From Hydnum rufescens UP504 (lineage: Eukaryota; Basidiomycota; Agaricomycetes; Cantharellales; Hydnaceae), in the NCBI GenBank assembly GCA_014904985.1, contig MU128937.1:62001-126000 (forward strand): a stretch of 64,000 nt of DNA, given 5' to 3'. Position numbers and translations under genes: made by a program. The notes beneath the pieces are model-generated. The model saw only the letters and a list, made by a program, of their open reading frames with translations, was not told the origin of the DNA and did no database searches. Shown here piece by piece: positions 37,339 through 49,250 of this stretch. How positions within the stretch are numbered: the stretch's first letter is position 1; each line of letters opens with the position of its first letter.

Positions 37339-37902
37339 TTTTGCTAAGAGAGTGTGAAGGATTGGAAGTGGGTGAGAGAAGTAGATGCGAGAGAAGAGGA
37401 AAGAACTAGGTTCTGAGGAGACAAGACCTCCCACAGGCCACCTTTTATAACTTTTGGACCCCCCCCAGACCCAGGGTTGTGGCTAGACGTTGACAGTTTA
37501 GCTTCCGGGCGACAGGAGACATAGCTTTTTGTTGATGGATCGCCGTCAGCCGCCGTGAAATGATCCCAAGTCCGCAAACTTGGCGTATCGCGGTCGGAGT
37601 ACGCGTCTTTGTTCAGGTCCAGTCATCGAGGATAGCCTCCAGCCAAGGGAGGCAAAGAGAGGGGACAAGGTGTAAAAAGGCTTTGAGCGGAGAGCAGGAC
37701 CCTGAGGTCTCAATTGGAGGATTTAGTTTGAGTTTAAGATTTCCGGGAATGGCTGATCTCGAATTGATCTCGAATTTCACACGGATCACTAGTGTTCCAT
37801 AGAAATTCTCGAAACAAAAGTAGGGTCATCATCAGGTGGAGACCAGGAACGAACGTGACCAAGTTTGCCGCTTGTTTGCGCTTGTTGATGCCCAAGACCC
37901 AC
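37339..37902. promoter_or_regulatory. Divergent intergenic region, secreted protein / 5-alpha-reductase-like gene
   Basis: The two start codons point away from each other across 564 bases, so both promoters must lie here. It includes a C-rich run at 37460-37470. No confident motif. Confidence 0.4.
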
Positions 37903-39045
37903 ATGTCGTCGCCCCCAATTCCGGAATGGTATCGCCGTAAGCACTTGGCCTTCCCCTCATCTGGTGTTTTTTGACGCGGTACTTCAGTCGGGCTGCACCT
38001 ATACGCTCTATTCCCCGTTCTTGGCCTCGTGCTCACTATCGTAGATGCACCGCACGGCAAATTTAATTCTGCGAACAGCAAAGTGAAGAACGTGTGGTCC
38101 TCGCCACTGCTGAACGAGCTTTGGTCTTCTCCCATGTTGAATGTGAACGGTCAACTAGCATGGATGATAATGGAGCTTCCCGCCCCCGTCCTTTTCCTCG
38201 CCTCTTACCACACATCGCGTTCCGGTGACCCTGAGTGGTCCCACCCCACAGTCTTCATGCTTTTAGCTCTCTTTACGGGGCACTATGTGAATCGCGCAGT
38301 TGTATCTCCCCTGCGAACGCCCTCACGGTCCCCATCCCACGTAATCGTCCCTATATGCGCTATTATCTTTAACACCATGAATGCTTCTTTGATGGGCACC
38401 TTCTTTGCATTCATTTCCAATTCTCCTCCCGATCTTACGAGACCTTGCGCTCTCCCGAGAAGCGCCCAATTTTGGATGGGAATAATCATGTTTATCCTCG
38501 GTCTTGTGTCTAATGTCTGGCATGACGAAATCCTCCTGCGCCTTCGTAAGAACCCAGATTCTCCATCAGCCCTTTCCCACTCGACTTCCACTCTATTGAA
38601 CAAAGGCAGTAGGAGGACAGACATCGCCGCAAAGCCAAAGTATTCAATTCCTTATGGGGGTCTCTACCGATTTGTCTCGTGAGTTGACACATCTAGACTT
38701 TGTGCCCCTTTTGCTAAAGCCTAGACTGCAGATATCCCAATTACTTGTCAGAGTGGTGGGTCCTCACGGTTCCTTCAACTATTTCTCAAGCTCATCGGTG
38801 GGATTATCAAGGTTTGAATGGCTAGGTTTTGCCATCGCATCCTCGGCTCTCACTCAATGCGGCGGTGACATCTCGGGGGTCTTGGCCTCGGCCCGAGAGG
38901 GTTGTACACGCCACCATGGATGTTTCTCGCCGCAGAACTCGCAGTCATGCTCCCACGTGCTATTCGAGGACATGCGTGGTATCGCGAGCGGTTTGGAGAG
39001 CGCTATCCCAGTAAGAGAAAAGCCATCTTCCCAGCCTTGTTGTGA
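37903..39045 (+). CDS. Steroid 5-alpha-reductase family protein (SRD5A/DET2-like)
   Basis: Polytopic ER membrane reductase; family members reduce 3-oxo-delta4 steroids or polyprenols with NADPH. Short exon 1 MSSPPIPEWYR, membrane helix LHLYALFPVLGLVLTIV, NVNGQLAWMIMELPAPVLFL, NRAVVSPLRTPSRSPSHV, then the C-terminal NADPH-binding half: IPYGGLYRFVS, YPNYLSEWFEWLGFAIAS, and PPWMFLAAELAVMLPRAIRG with WYRERFGERYPSKRKAIFP, which matches the family ending (H-x-W-Y...YP..R.A.IPFL). One frame break at the G run 38875-38879. Between helices there is an imperfect duplication, WSSPLLN/WSSPMLN, nine residues apart. Which substrate it reduces (sterol-like or dolichol precursor) cannot be told. Stop TGA 39043-39045. 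Confidence 0.82.
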
Positions 39046-39991
39046 ATTAGAATTAGAACTGTGATTTTCGGTGTCTCGGTAGCTTTTTGCCCCGAGTCAT
39101 AGCTATGACCAAGAACAAGCTAGTATCTAACCGTCGAGCTAAACTGTTTCCGTACGGTCATGTGTAGGCTGTATTTTTCTTTCTTTCAAGTAATCTCTAG
39201 GGCGTCCCTGCCCTTTTTTGGTGCGGCGACCCCTTGATGGTTTCAAATTTCGCATATGGAAGACAGGTGCCCAAATACATAAGCTTATAGAAACCCTGTC
39301 ACTCTATTTGCTTTCTGCAGCCCGCGGTGGCGTCGTCGTGCTCTCCTCTTCTACAGTTTTGACGGGCCATACTTTTTACAGTATTCTCTACGCACGCATG
39401 AGAGCGTTGATGGGTGTCAAATACTCGGTTCCACATTATATTATTTGCAATGCTGAAACTAATCCACTGACCAATCCACTGTTCGGGCCCATATTCTTCA
39501 GTGGAAGAAAAATGATGTTCTCAGATCTCCCGATATTTTACACATGTATCTGCTACTTGGCCCTGACGACAACCGTGACGCTCTGGACCTTTCTAATGGA
39601 GATTTCAAACCCATTTTGTACCGTGTGGCTTGGCGTCCAAATGCCCGTTTATCCCCTGCTTTTCAGCTCTTGACTCAGTTGCGTTGCGTTCCAGCGGCAG
39701 CGGCGGCAGTACTCGCAGCAATCGCCTCAACTTCTCCTTAGACCACCTCTACCTACGTCCACGTCTTGGAGCCACGCCAGGAGACAGGCAGGACATTGAC
39801 AGACAATGCCGAGACTGTCCCTCGACGACGATGTCATAGGCTTAACCGATGCTGGGCTGTATGCGTACGCGATATCGCGGATGTTCAGTCCGTGTCCCAT
39901 GTGCAACACAATATGTTGGAGTCATCGGCCGCATCCGAGATGGAGGATATAGTCATTGCATACTGTTGTAGATCACTTACCCTTCCCCACC
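39046..39991. other. Intergenic with one orphan coding-like segment
   Basis: Upstream of the ABC transporter. At 39544-39741 one plus frame reads LLLGPDDNRDALDLSNGDFK and LYRVAWRPNARLSPAFQLL followed by an Ala-rich end; it looks like an exon but no linked exons or family are evident. The remainder is unassigned. Confidence 0.35.
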
Positions 39992-42900
39992 ATGTCATCC
40001 CAGATATTTTTCACTCCGACACTGCACCCCATTCCGTGAGCTCCAATAGCAGTTACCGCGGACAATTTTTAACCTCCATACTTAGGCTTTGGAGAGAACC
40101 GCTTTTCGTGCCTGTTTATTTCTCTGCTCTCTCTGCTTTGGTCCTCGTGTTGCGGCTGTTGTCGCGCGTAGAGTGCATTCGCAATGTCGTTAATCGCATT
40201 CGGTGTTCCGATACTGATCCTAATGTGAAAGACGATCGATACAACTTGCCTACCTCACCTGAGGATGTCGGATTCTTTGTCGAATTGAAACAGCGTATGA
40301 AGCAGCATGGGGGTATCTTCCCTTTCTCTCTCAAAATCGCTCGTGTATTGTGTTGTGTCGCGCTCCTCGCAATCTCCATTGTTGCCTTCCTTCGGGACGA
40401 AGCCGAGGAAATCGACGGTCGCGCGCTTATTGCACCTTTGAGGAAGGGTTGGCGCGGACATCGCAAGAAGAAGCATCCCCACGACAGCGAAAGGCAACGT
40501 GAATACTTCCGCCATGAAGAATGGATCGAGGTCGCGATGTGTGCTTTCTACGTACGTCCGTTCCGGCGCACTACGTCGCTTGTACTACCCTCCCGGGCCT
40601 CCCCTGTAGATGTATGCATCGCTTCTCGCATTCCTTACTCTTACCACACGCCCCAGGATACGGGGCCATATTGGCACACACCTCTCGGTTCTTCTCTTTG
40701 CAGTGTTTTGTATGTATGGATACCGTGATCTGTGGCCTCTTGCTACTTTCACATTGGACCCCGTTGATGCGGCCGGCGGATGGCTTACCTGGTCTCGTAT
40801 CACTCTCCTTGGTCTTGCCTCTATTCTCCCTCTCGTCACACCAAGGATCTACGTCCCCATCGACCCTCTGGTATGTTTGATTTCCCTCCATTTACTAGTT
40901 TTGTAGCTTAAATTTCCATGTAGAATCCAAATGATCCCCTCCCAGAGCAGACAGCCTCTCCCCTCTCATTCATGACCTTCGCCTTCATGGATCCAACTGT
41001 GAAGACTGCTTACAAATATCCGCATTTACCCTACGATCGACTCCCGCCCCTCGCAGACTATGATCGAAGCACTTATCTCAAGGCCAAAAGTTTCCCGAAA
41101 CTCGATCCGATGCTTTTGCAGAAGCCTCGCTACCTGCTATTCGGTCTTCTCTCGCATTTCCGTGGGTTGCATTCCTCTTCAAGAAGGATAGATTCCAGCG
41201 GTTATCGTTTGACTCACCCCTGCCCGCATTCCTTGGCTAGGCAACGAATATCTATGGCTTGCTTTTATGATCACTTTGCGGGCAATCATACCGTTTGCTT
41301 CTCCCATCGCTGTAAATTGTCTATTGAGGCCCGTACCGTATTCAATCAGGTAGACAACCCTCTCACGCTGCTAATATACTATCTAGTTACATCGAGACTG
41401 GCGGGGAGAAGGCTGTAGTTCGGCCATGGTAACGTATCTCTTCAATGTCCTTCGTGACTGGTCTTTACTTCCGATTGTAGGTTCTGGGCCATCGTCCTGT
41501 TTCTGGCACCAACGATGTCATCCGTTGTGATGCAACTTTACATTTTCGTTGCTGTGCGTATAGTTCTCTGTTTCAGCATGTCTCTCCTGATATTTCTTGG
41601 GAATTTAGACCGCAGTTCTCGTTCGCGTCGAGGTATGTAACATGGGACCGTATTGCTCCTCACCGCTTTTGACATGATCCCTAGGGCATACTCACCCAAC
41701 TTATATTCGAACATTCCCTCCGGATCCGGATGAAAGAGGACACACCGCCCAAAGCCGCCAAACCCGATACAGCACCGTCTTCCACTCCTGCTTCGCCCCG
41801 CCCCCGGGGAACAAATCTTCCGTCCGTTGAGGATTCTTCTGACGCTTCGCAACCTGTATCCGAACCTACCGACACGGAGGGGACGACTGCCGTTAGCTTG
41901 GATGAATCCGCTACCAAGGATCGGGCTGAACAGGATTCACCCACGCTTGATGCCAAAGACAAGGAATCTAAGAGCTCAAATCTTGTTGGGAAGATTAACA
42001 ATCTAATTTCTACTGATCTCGAAAACATCACCGAAGGACGCGATTTCTTCTTTATCTTCCTTTTTGCCCCCATAAACATCATTCTTTGTTCAGTGTTTTT
42101 GTACGTCTTACTGGACTGGAGGCAAGTTTGGAATTCTCTTGGCATGCTCATCCTATGGACTGAAGTCTGCTCCCAGTGGAATCGTTGGCATTCTTGTGAT
42201 GGTCCTTGCCTTTCCTATCCCAGGTTTTTCGCTGGCGCAGAGTCCACATATTCATCTGCGTATACTGACCATTGTCTTCAGGAAAGATTGCATCTATGGT
42301 CCACGTCGTCCAAGTGCAACGGATGAAAAAGGCAAGGATGCACCATGCTTGTTTTGGTGTGTCGCGCTTAATTTAACTCCATCAGACTGACGAGCGGGTT
42401 CAATGGGTGTCTGAAAGTAGGCTCAAATGTTCTACTTACCACGGAGGACGTTCAACTCACCTTCACCTAGCAATGAACGTCTTGCGCATGATCAAAATGT
42501 TCGGCTGGGAGAGCAAGATTGGAGAGCAGATGGGCGTACGCCGCGAAAATGAACTCGTCTGGATCAAGAAACGTTTCTACCTTACGCTGGCGAACATGGT
42601 TGCCAAGTGAGCTGTCCGTGCTTATTCTCTGTTGACATCGATCCTCACCGTCTGTAGTTTCGTCCTGCCTTTGATAACCATGCTTGTAACATTTGTGGTC
42701 TATACTTTGGTCATGAAGAGGCCATTGAGTGGTACGTAATACCCAGCTTTATTATCAGAGTCTATTTGGGGACTATGCTCACCCATAAATAATTGCAACT
42801 TTGGCACGTAGCATCTAAGGTCCGTCCGTCATTTTATTGTTGTAATTTGGTTAAGCGGTGAGTCCGCTCCCACCCTCTCTGGACCAAAAGCTGACATGCA

Positions 42901-45900
42901 TGGGAAAGATTCTAAATTTTGCGTGTAGGTTTTTTCGGCCTTGACGGTATTTGATATGCTCCGTGATCAAGTATGCTCAAGGCGACGTTTAAGTGCTGTA
43001 TGGAGACTCGTACTTATCGTTCTCTCTTCATTAGCTCCATGTTGCGTTTTACTTCATCCCACCAATGATCCAAGCAAAGGTGTCCGTCGATCGTGTGGAC
43101 GGTGTGTTAGCTTGTTTCTTGCTTTTGTTATTTCTATTGATGCTTATGCCATAGAATTCTTGAATACTGTAAGCGCTTGTTCAGTAGGAAGATAGGCAGG
43201 TACTGATTCTATGACAGACGGAACTTCTTGATCGATATGACGATAAATCGGAAAATGAGGGCTTGGCAGCTGGATTCACAGCCCTGGTATGGATCCTGAA
43301 GCCATAGGCTTTCGCAATTCCACTTTCACGTGGTCCAAGTCCGTGGGCGGTGCGCCCCTGGAGGCACCCGTCACACCCTCCCGGCGTCATTTTCGACTTC
43401 GCGTCGAGGGCGACCTGTTCTTCCACAAGGGTGGCCTCAATCTGATTGTCGGGCCCACTGGCTCAGGGAAGACATCCTTGCTACTTGCCCTTTTGGGCGA
43501 GCTTCATTTTTCTCCTCCTGGCCCTGATTCGTGGTACAATATCCCGCGGGATGGGGGAGTGGCCTACTCGGCCCAAGAACCTTGGATTCTCAATGAAACC
43601 ATAAAAGTATGTAGTGAGTCAAGAATCAGATGAGTGTTCGGTTCTCATTCTTCCTGTCTTCAGGAAAATATCCTCTTTGGTCAGCCTTTGGAGGTGGACC
43701 GGTATAAGAAAGGTAGAGTCGTGACAGCTAGGGTCGAATACAAATCCGGCATGCTCATTTCTCGCATTTTCAAGTCCTATATCAGTGTGCGCTGGACCGC
43801 GATCTCGGTTTGTTCGATGTGATTGATTTCTCCCCTCTCCACCTTCTATGTCGTGTGCTAATTTTACTTGGCTCTTCCTTAGGCCGGGGATGAGACTGAG
43901 GTATCGCAACTCCAATCTTCTCCTAGTGCCCCACCTAACTCCCAAGTCACCATAATAGGTTGGCGAGAAAGGTTTAACTCTGAGGCGAGTGTTGATCCCT
44001 ACCTTCCGCGTTTTCCCAACACTGAAATATGAATACTATCTCCTAGTGGAGGCCAGAAGGTAAGGATGTTACTTATTTTCTCCTTCGTACCTGGCTTAAT
44101 CCCAAATCTTCAGGCACGCATCAGTTTGGCCCGTGCGGTGTATTCAAAGGTCAAGCGCTTTCCTACGCTTACCGTACTGTGACTCATTCGATATCCGTGT
44201 TGCGATTTAGGCCGAGGTTGTCCTTCTGGATGACGTTCTCTCTGCTCTGGATGTCCACACGTCGCGATGGATTGTAGATCAGTGCCTCGTTGGAGATTTG
44301 CTCCGCTCGCGCACGGTTATTCTGGTCACCCATAACGTTGCCATGACGGGGCCTTTTGCTCAATTTGTGGTCTCCATCGGCTCGAATGGGCGCATTGCTA
44401 GTCAGGGCACCATCGGTGACGCCCTGAGCAAGAATAAAGCCCTCTTAGCCAAGGTCGCCACCGAGAACGAAGCCATCGAGAGTCTCGTGGACGGCCCTGA
44501 CGAGCCTAAAAAGGAGGGCGAGAAGGCGGGCGGTAAACTCATGACCGATGAAGAAATTGCTCTGGGACATGTCAGCTTGGAGTCTCGTGAGTTCAGGATC
44601 GGTTCCAGAGCTCATTATTATGGTACACACTGATCGAATCTTTTTACTGGCCAGTCATGCTGTACTTTTCGAGTATGGGAGGTCCAGGATTTTGGATTGC
44701 ATACCTTGGAGCGATTGCTGCCTCGGATCTGCTCGCCGTGTGAGCACATTCTCGCATCTGATCCTTGAACGTTGCTTGATGCCTCTTTGTAGTGTGCAGA
44801 CATGGTTCCTTGGGTTTTGGGCTTCCCAGTACGAAGTAATGCCCCAAGACCGAGTCCCGGTGCTTCAGTGAGTCAATGAAATCATGTATCTACGGTCGAT
44901 GCTCAACTTGGTTACATACAGTTATCTTGGAATCTACTGGATAATCATCGCCGCATCAGTCGTGTGCTATTCGAGTGGCTTTACGATATTCATCTACGGC
45001 AGTTTAAATGCTTCTCGTCGCATTCATGAGAGGCTCACTAAGGCCATCCTGGGAACCACCCTTCGCTTCCTTGATAAAACTCCTATAGGGCGCGTTATCG
45101 CTCGATTCACTCGTGATATTCGAGCCGTCGACGGCCCTCTGAATCAACAAACACAGGATTTCAGCGAAATTACGTCCAGCATGGTCTTGAAATTACTGGC
45201 GATTGTTTACTTGACGCCGGTGTTCCTCCTGCCTGGGCTCGCTATTGCCGTTTCTGGTGGTATCTTGGGCCAAGTTTATATTAAGGCACAGCTGGCCATT
45301 AAACGGTGGGCCCAAATTCTATGTTCTATTGGCATCAATCCTTCTAGGGCTCATTTTTCATTGCTTTGTTTGCTCCTTGCGTCAGTGAGATGAGCAATTC
45401 TCGGTCCCCGGTTTTCAGTCATTTCGGAGCAGCGATTGGTCAGTCCCTCTTACTATAAGAACATTTCAATCTATTCTCTGACAGCTTCTGTACCTCTTTC
45501 GATTTTTAGGTGGGCTAACATCGATTCGGGCATATGGGGCGGAGGAGGCCTTCATCAAGGAATCACTTCAGAGAATCGATAAATACACCCGGCCTGCGCG
45601 CAGCTTCTATAATCTTAACCGGTGCGTATTTCTCGGTCTGATGCGTAGTCTGTGTGTTCAAGTCGATGCTGGGTTTTCTCTCTCCATAGATGGATATGTA
45701 TCCGTATTGATGCTTTGGGCGGCCTTTTCTCTGCGGGACTGGCATTGTGAATGATTCCCTACTTCCGGTGTGGTTGTGAGGCTCCGATTAAACTGACCAT
45801 ATGGGGATTTGTGCAGGTATCTTTTATATGTGCGAAACGAGTCGAATGCATCCAATACCGGTCTCCAAATCAACTTGGCTGTGGGATTTACAGGCATGCT

Positions 45901-47206
45901 ACTTTGGTGGTGCGTACCAGTTCCCGTCCGCCGTTCTGGTTTATTTCCTCGGTTTTTGTGTGACTCTGTCTCCTCTAGGGTACGCATTGTGAATGAGCTC
46001 GAAGTCCAAGGTTCGTTTGCTGCCGTATCGTTTGTCGATTTGATGTATTGATCGCAAGTCATATGACATAGGGAACAGGTAAATAGACGTATTGTAGGCT
46101 CGGTACCACATGACTGACGCCTATCAAAAGTTTGGAGAGGATACAAGCCTATCTCGATATCGAGCAAGAGCCAGCTAACACAGAGTCTGGCAAGCCTCCT
46201 GCTTCATGGCCAACCTCTGGCGATCTTAGCGTTCAAAGGCTGTCGGCTCGGTACACTCCAGATGGGCCTAATGTTCTTCATGAATTGAGTTTCGAAATCA
46301 AGTCTGGGGAGAAAGTTGGTGTTGGTGCGTCCGTAGCTGGAACCAATAACATAATATGATATCTGACAGGGAGCTTGTGTATTATAGTGGGGAGAACGGG
46401 GTCTGGAAAGAGTTCGCTCACATTGAGCTTCTTGCGCCTCATACCGACAGACGGGGAGATCTTCTATGATGGCATTCCCGTCAGCTCGATCAACTTGGAA
46501 GCTCTTCGCGGCAGCATTACCATTATACCGCAGCAGCCCGAGTTACTGGCAAGTACAGAGCCTTTTTTTAAAAATTGTTTCCACGATTATGACACGTTTT
46601 AAATTGTCGCTTGCGTAGTCGGGGACCCTCCGTCAAAACCTTGACCCGTTCGACCAACATGACGACTCGACATTAAATGACGCGCTGCGGGCTGCCGGCC
46701 TATTCAGTTTGCAAATGGATTTGCCGGAGGAAGAACGGATTTCGCTGGATTCTAATGTCAGCAGCGGAGGCGGGAATTTCTCCCTTGGCCAGCGGCAGAT
46801 CCTGGCCCTCGCTCGGGCGCTCGTGCGGCAGAGCAAGGTCCTGATATTAGATGAGGCTACTGCCTCCCTCGGTATGAACACGCCATTTTTTTTTTACTTG
46901 GATCATTCCGTAAAACTTATTTTTTTTTGGTATATGTTAGATCACCAGACGGACACGCTTGTTCAAAATTCGCTCAACACCGAGTTCAAGGACTGTACGC
47001 TCATCACTGTGGCCCATCGGTTGCAGACGATCATGAACTCGGATAAAATCCTCGTTCTCAACGAGGGCCGGCTCGTGGAGTTTGACTCCCCTGCGAATCT
47101 GCTGCAAAAGGAGGACGGCGTGTTCAAAGAGATGGTCGACAGAAGTGGAGACAAGGAAACCCTATATGCTTTGTTGGTCCAGGAGCCTGGGGCTAGCTCG
47201 CATTGA
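39992..47206 (+). CDS. MRP-type (ABCC) full-length ABC transporter
   Basis: Exporter of conjugates or drugs, in plasma or vacuolar membrane. N-terminal extra membrane domain (VPVYFSALSALVLVLRLLS, HIGTHLSVLLFAVFCMYGYR), linker ending FMTFAFMDPTVKTAYKY, TMD1 with a Ser/Pro-rich acidic insertion (41730-41990), NBD1: Walker A GPTGSGKTS, signature LSGGQK, Walker B VVLLDDVLSALD (Asp where a catalytic Glu would sit, usual for ABCC NBD1), HNVAMTG; TMD2 from LGIYWIIIAASVVCYSSG; NBD2: GRTGSGKSSLTLSFLR, SLGQRQILALARALVR, VLILDEATASLD with Glu, and H-loop VAHRLQT; end 47206. About 30 small exons, at least three GC-AG introns and an 8-base exon. Frame breaks at 40034 (start) and 43286. The start MSSQIFFTPTLHPIP assumes one missing C. 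Substrate unknown. Confidence 0.92.
42122..42176 (+). other. GC-AG intron in ABC transporter
   Basis: Donor AG|GCAAGT at 42122, acceptor CCCAG ending 42176. Splicing gives DWSGIVGILVMVLAFPIPG, as expected for this membrane helix. Confidence 0.9.
42332..42385 (+). other. GC-AG intron in ABC transporter
   Basis: Donor AAG|GCAAGG at 42332, acceptor ATCAG ending 42385. Splicing gives QRMKKTDERVQWVSE, the conserved coupling-helix segment. Confidence 0.85.
42812..42819 (+). other. 8-base microexon of ABC transporter
   Basis: CATCTAAG lies between an acceptor (CACGTAG) and a donor (GTCCGT). It supplies the last two bases of an Ala codon and the codons for Ser-Lys, giving RPLSASKVFSALTVFDMLRD; ASKVFS..TVFDMLRDQ is conserved in the family, so skipping this exon would shift the frame. 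Confidence 0.8.
43985..44046 (+). other. GC-AG intron splitting the LSGGQ signature of NBD1
   Basis: Donor AG|GCGAGT at 43985, acceptor CCTAG ending 44046. Exons join as GEKGLTLSGGQK, so the ABC signature motif is formed only after splicing. Confidence 0.88.
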
Positions 47207-48137
47207 TGATGGAAAATGATAGACATACTTGGTGTACAACAGCTTGAGATTTCGGGATCACGTGTGTGAACTATGGGTGTGGCCCTCGGTGCCACATACC
47301 TCTATAACATGTTCTAAGAACAATATTTGCTTTCTACCCTTCGCCTTGCCCTACAGGTAACATTGACCCCTATGCAATGGCCCCTAGTCCATATCAGGGC
47401 CTAGGAGTGTGAACGCTGTTTCATTCAAGTTTGAAATTGGGCGAAGGGGGAAAGGGGTTCGCCACCGCGCCCATCACGAACAATAGGGAATGTTTGCGGT
47501 ATTCAAAAACCTCTGCTTGTCCTCAACCTTGCCATGTATGGCGATTCATTATCGATGACGCTCGCACCCAAGGTACCCTCAGAGCCGGCATGTTCCCTCC
47601 CCAAAGATGAGTGAGAGGAGAGAATTGAATCTGACGGCAACGCGGTGGTCGGGAGCCTCGTGAGGGCTGTCGACCGGGTAAAATCGCTCTTAGATCAGTA
47701 TGGGCTATCTCTTTATGCCTAAACGTTGGTTCATTATTTTTAGGATCGAGTTCGTCTGCCCCCCCGTTGTAGTAAGATTTGCGTCATAGGCAAGCCTTCC
47801 GTCAAACTCCCCCCATCAAGAAGACCAGGACGGTCAAATCCCGAGGGCAATACGCTGTGTGGCATTGGAGATTCAGGCAGGCGGTTTGGCGCGTCGACCG
47901 CACTGCAATGATTCATCTGCTGAGGATGTTGGAGAAAATGGTGTCTTATCCGCGCGTGCAGACTTGCCCTTGTTGCTGCATGAGTCATTTAGTTTTTCCC
48001 CCTCATCGTCTCGAATTCGAGCCACCAGCCAAAGGTCCACTGTAAGGAATACACAGTTAACTTCTGTGATCCTATTGTGTGTATTTAAAAGGTCCAGGGG
48101 TTACCACGAGACTTAAGGAATCTGTGCATCCCCACAC
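47207..48137. other. Intergenic with broken coding-like fragments on the plus strand
   Basis: From an ATG at 47534 one plus frame reads MYGDSLSMTLAPKVPSEPAC, then a stop (TGA near 47610), then SDGNAVVGSLVRAVDRVKSL in the same frame; further on another frame reads RADLPLLLHESFSFSPSSSR. This could be an uncharacterised gene with unrecognised introns or a remnant. No known domain. Confidence 0.35.
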
Positions 48138-48547
48138 TCAGATATCCCAAAATTTCAAAGCGGGCACTGGAACATCCTCGAAGCGCTGTTCCCAGGGGGT
48201 CACGATCTCAGTCGAGTCCATGACGAGGTACTCTGTAGCAGTGAAGTTTTCAATCGAAGTCGGTGCGCAGAACACTCGTCGCGGATGAATTTCAGAGGCA
48301 CGTCAACTAAGCAGTCTCCAGTCTCACGATTACACTGATAGGCCAGAATCTAGCCCTTTACCGAATACAGGGTGTAAATGATTTCCACATCGTGAAGGGC
48401 GGTACGTGGAGATACCCAGAGCGTGGGGCTGTAGCTATTAGGCATCTTGGGGTGTTAAAATCAATGCGAGCGGACCATTCCATGGGGGTTCCGGGTCAGG
48501 CAAGCCATAAACGAGTGCGAAACGAATGATCGTAGTTGCGTCGAGCA
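48138..48547 (-). pseudogene. Possible small uncharacterised gene or remnant
   Basis: Three minus-strand pieces look coding but are in different frames: MLDATTIIRFALVYGLPDPE (from 48547), PNSYSPTLWVSPRTALHDV (from about 48448), and TSIENFTATEYLVMDSTEIV leading to PALKFWDI and a stop at 48138. GTAAAG and CTTAG offer a possible intron between the last two, but the frames do not match without an indel. Type is a guess; an intact small gene with base errors is equally possible. Confidence 0.3.
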
Positions 48548-48671
48548 TTCTATTCGAGGAGGTAATACATACGATAATCATTCAAGGTGTGGAAGACTGA
48601 TTGGTGGCGGGAATAATTGCATCCTCGTCCCGCCCTGGACATGCCCGATGCCCTATAAGCACGACCCACGG

Positions 48672-49156
48672 CTAGACGAGATGAGAACCCGCACCTTCCA
48701 AGAACTTTTGCATAAAGGTCTGTTGTGGCCGCTGCTTGTCGGCGAGCAAGACACCAAGTATATGTGGTTCCTGTATGTGCAGAAATATACAGGACAGGTT
48801 GGGATCAAACGGAGTGTTGCCTTACCTGTTTCCAAACGTTGAGCGTCTCTTGAAGCTCCTGGCGGCCCTTGAGAAGTAATATGTCCAGAACATTCGGGTC
48901 TTGGATGTGCTGGTTGTGTTCGAACCGCTCACGGATGCGGGCGCGAATGAGGGAGGGTGGGACGTTAAGACCGTACATCTCTACGACGTCGGGAGCCTAT
49001 TGGAGTGATGGTGAAAGAAAGCGTGACAATGGAGTTGGGGGGAGAGCGTACTGTGCGATACCATTCGCGGTAGAGAGCCCTGCTGCGTTGTTTGGCATGG
49101 GCGAGACTCGTCGACGATCGGGTTGCTTGTGCAAGACGAGAAGGAATAGTCGTCAT
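48672..49156 (-). CDS. NDUFA6: NADH:ubiquinone oxidoreductase subunit NDUFA6 (B14, LYR family)
   Basis: Accessory subunit of mitochondrial complex I that binds the acyl carrier protein. Product about 122 residues: MTTIPSRLAQATRSSTSLA, the LYR motif RSRALYREWYRTAPDVVEMY, LNVPPSLIRARIRERFEHN, DPNVLDILLLKGRQELQE and EPHILGVLLADKQRPQQTFM ending FLEG. Three exons, normal borders, no frame break. The stop at 48672 assumes no further intron after FLEG; GTGCGG there could be a donor and a short RDE-type tail exon may follow. Divergent from the large unknown gene at 49251. Confidence 0.9.
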
Positions 49157-49250
49157 TTAGGCAAAACTGAGTCACGTGCAGCCCCCCTTATCTCCTCCTT
49201 GGATACCAACACTCGACGTGTCCGCTCTGGGAACCCAATTAACATTCTCC
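49157..49250. promoter_or_regulatory. Bidirectional promoter NDUFA6 / unknown gene with CACGTG
   Basis: Only 94 bases lie between the divergent start codons. They contain TCACGTG (core CACGTG 49173-49178), the E-box bound by Cbf1/USF-type bHLH factors. Confidence 0.6.

Noticed and set aside
41290..41400. Another possible GC donor in the ABC transporter (TTGAG|GCCCGT)
   Set aside because: It restores the LLSYIETGGE segment but does not fit GCRAG, so it was left out of the count.
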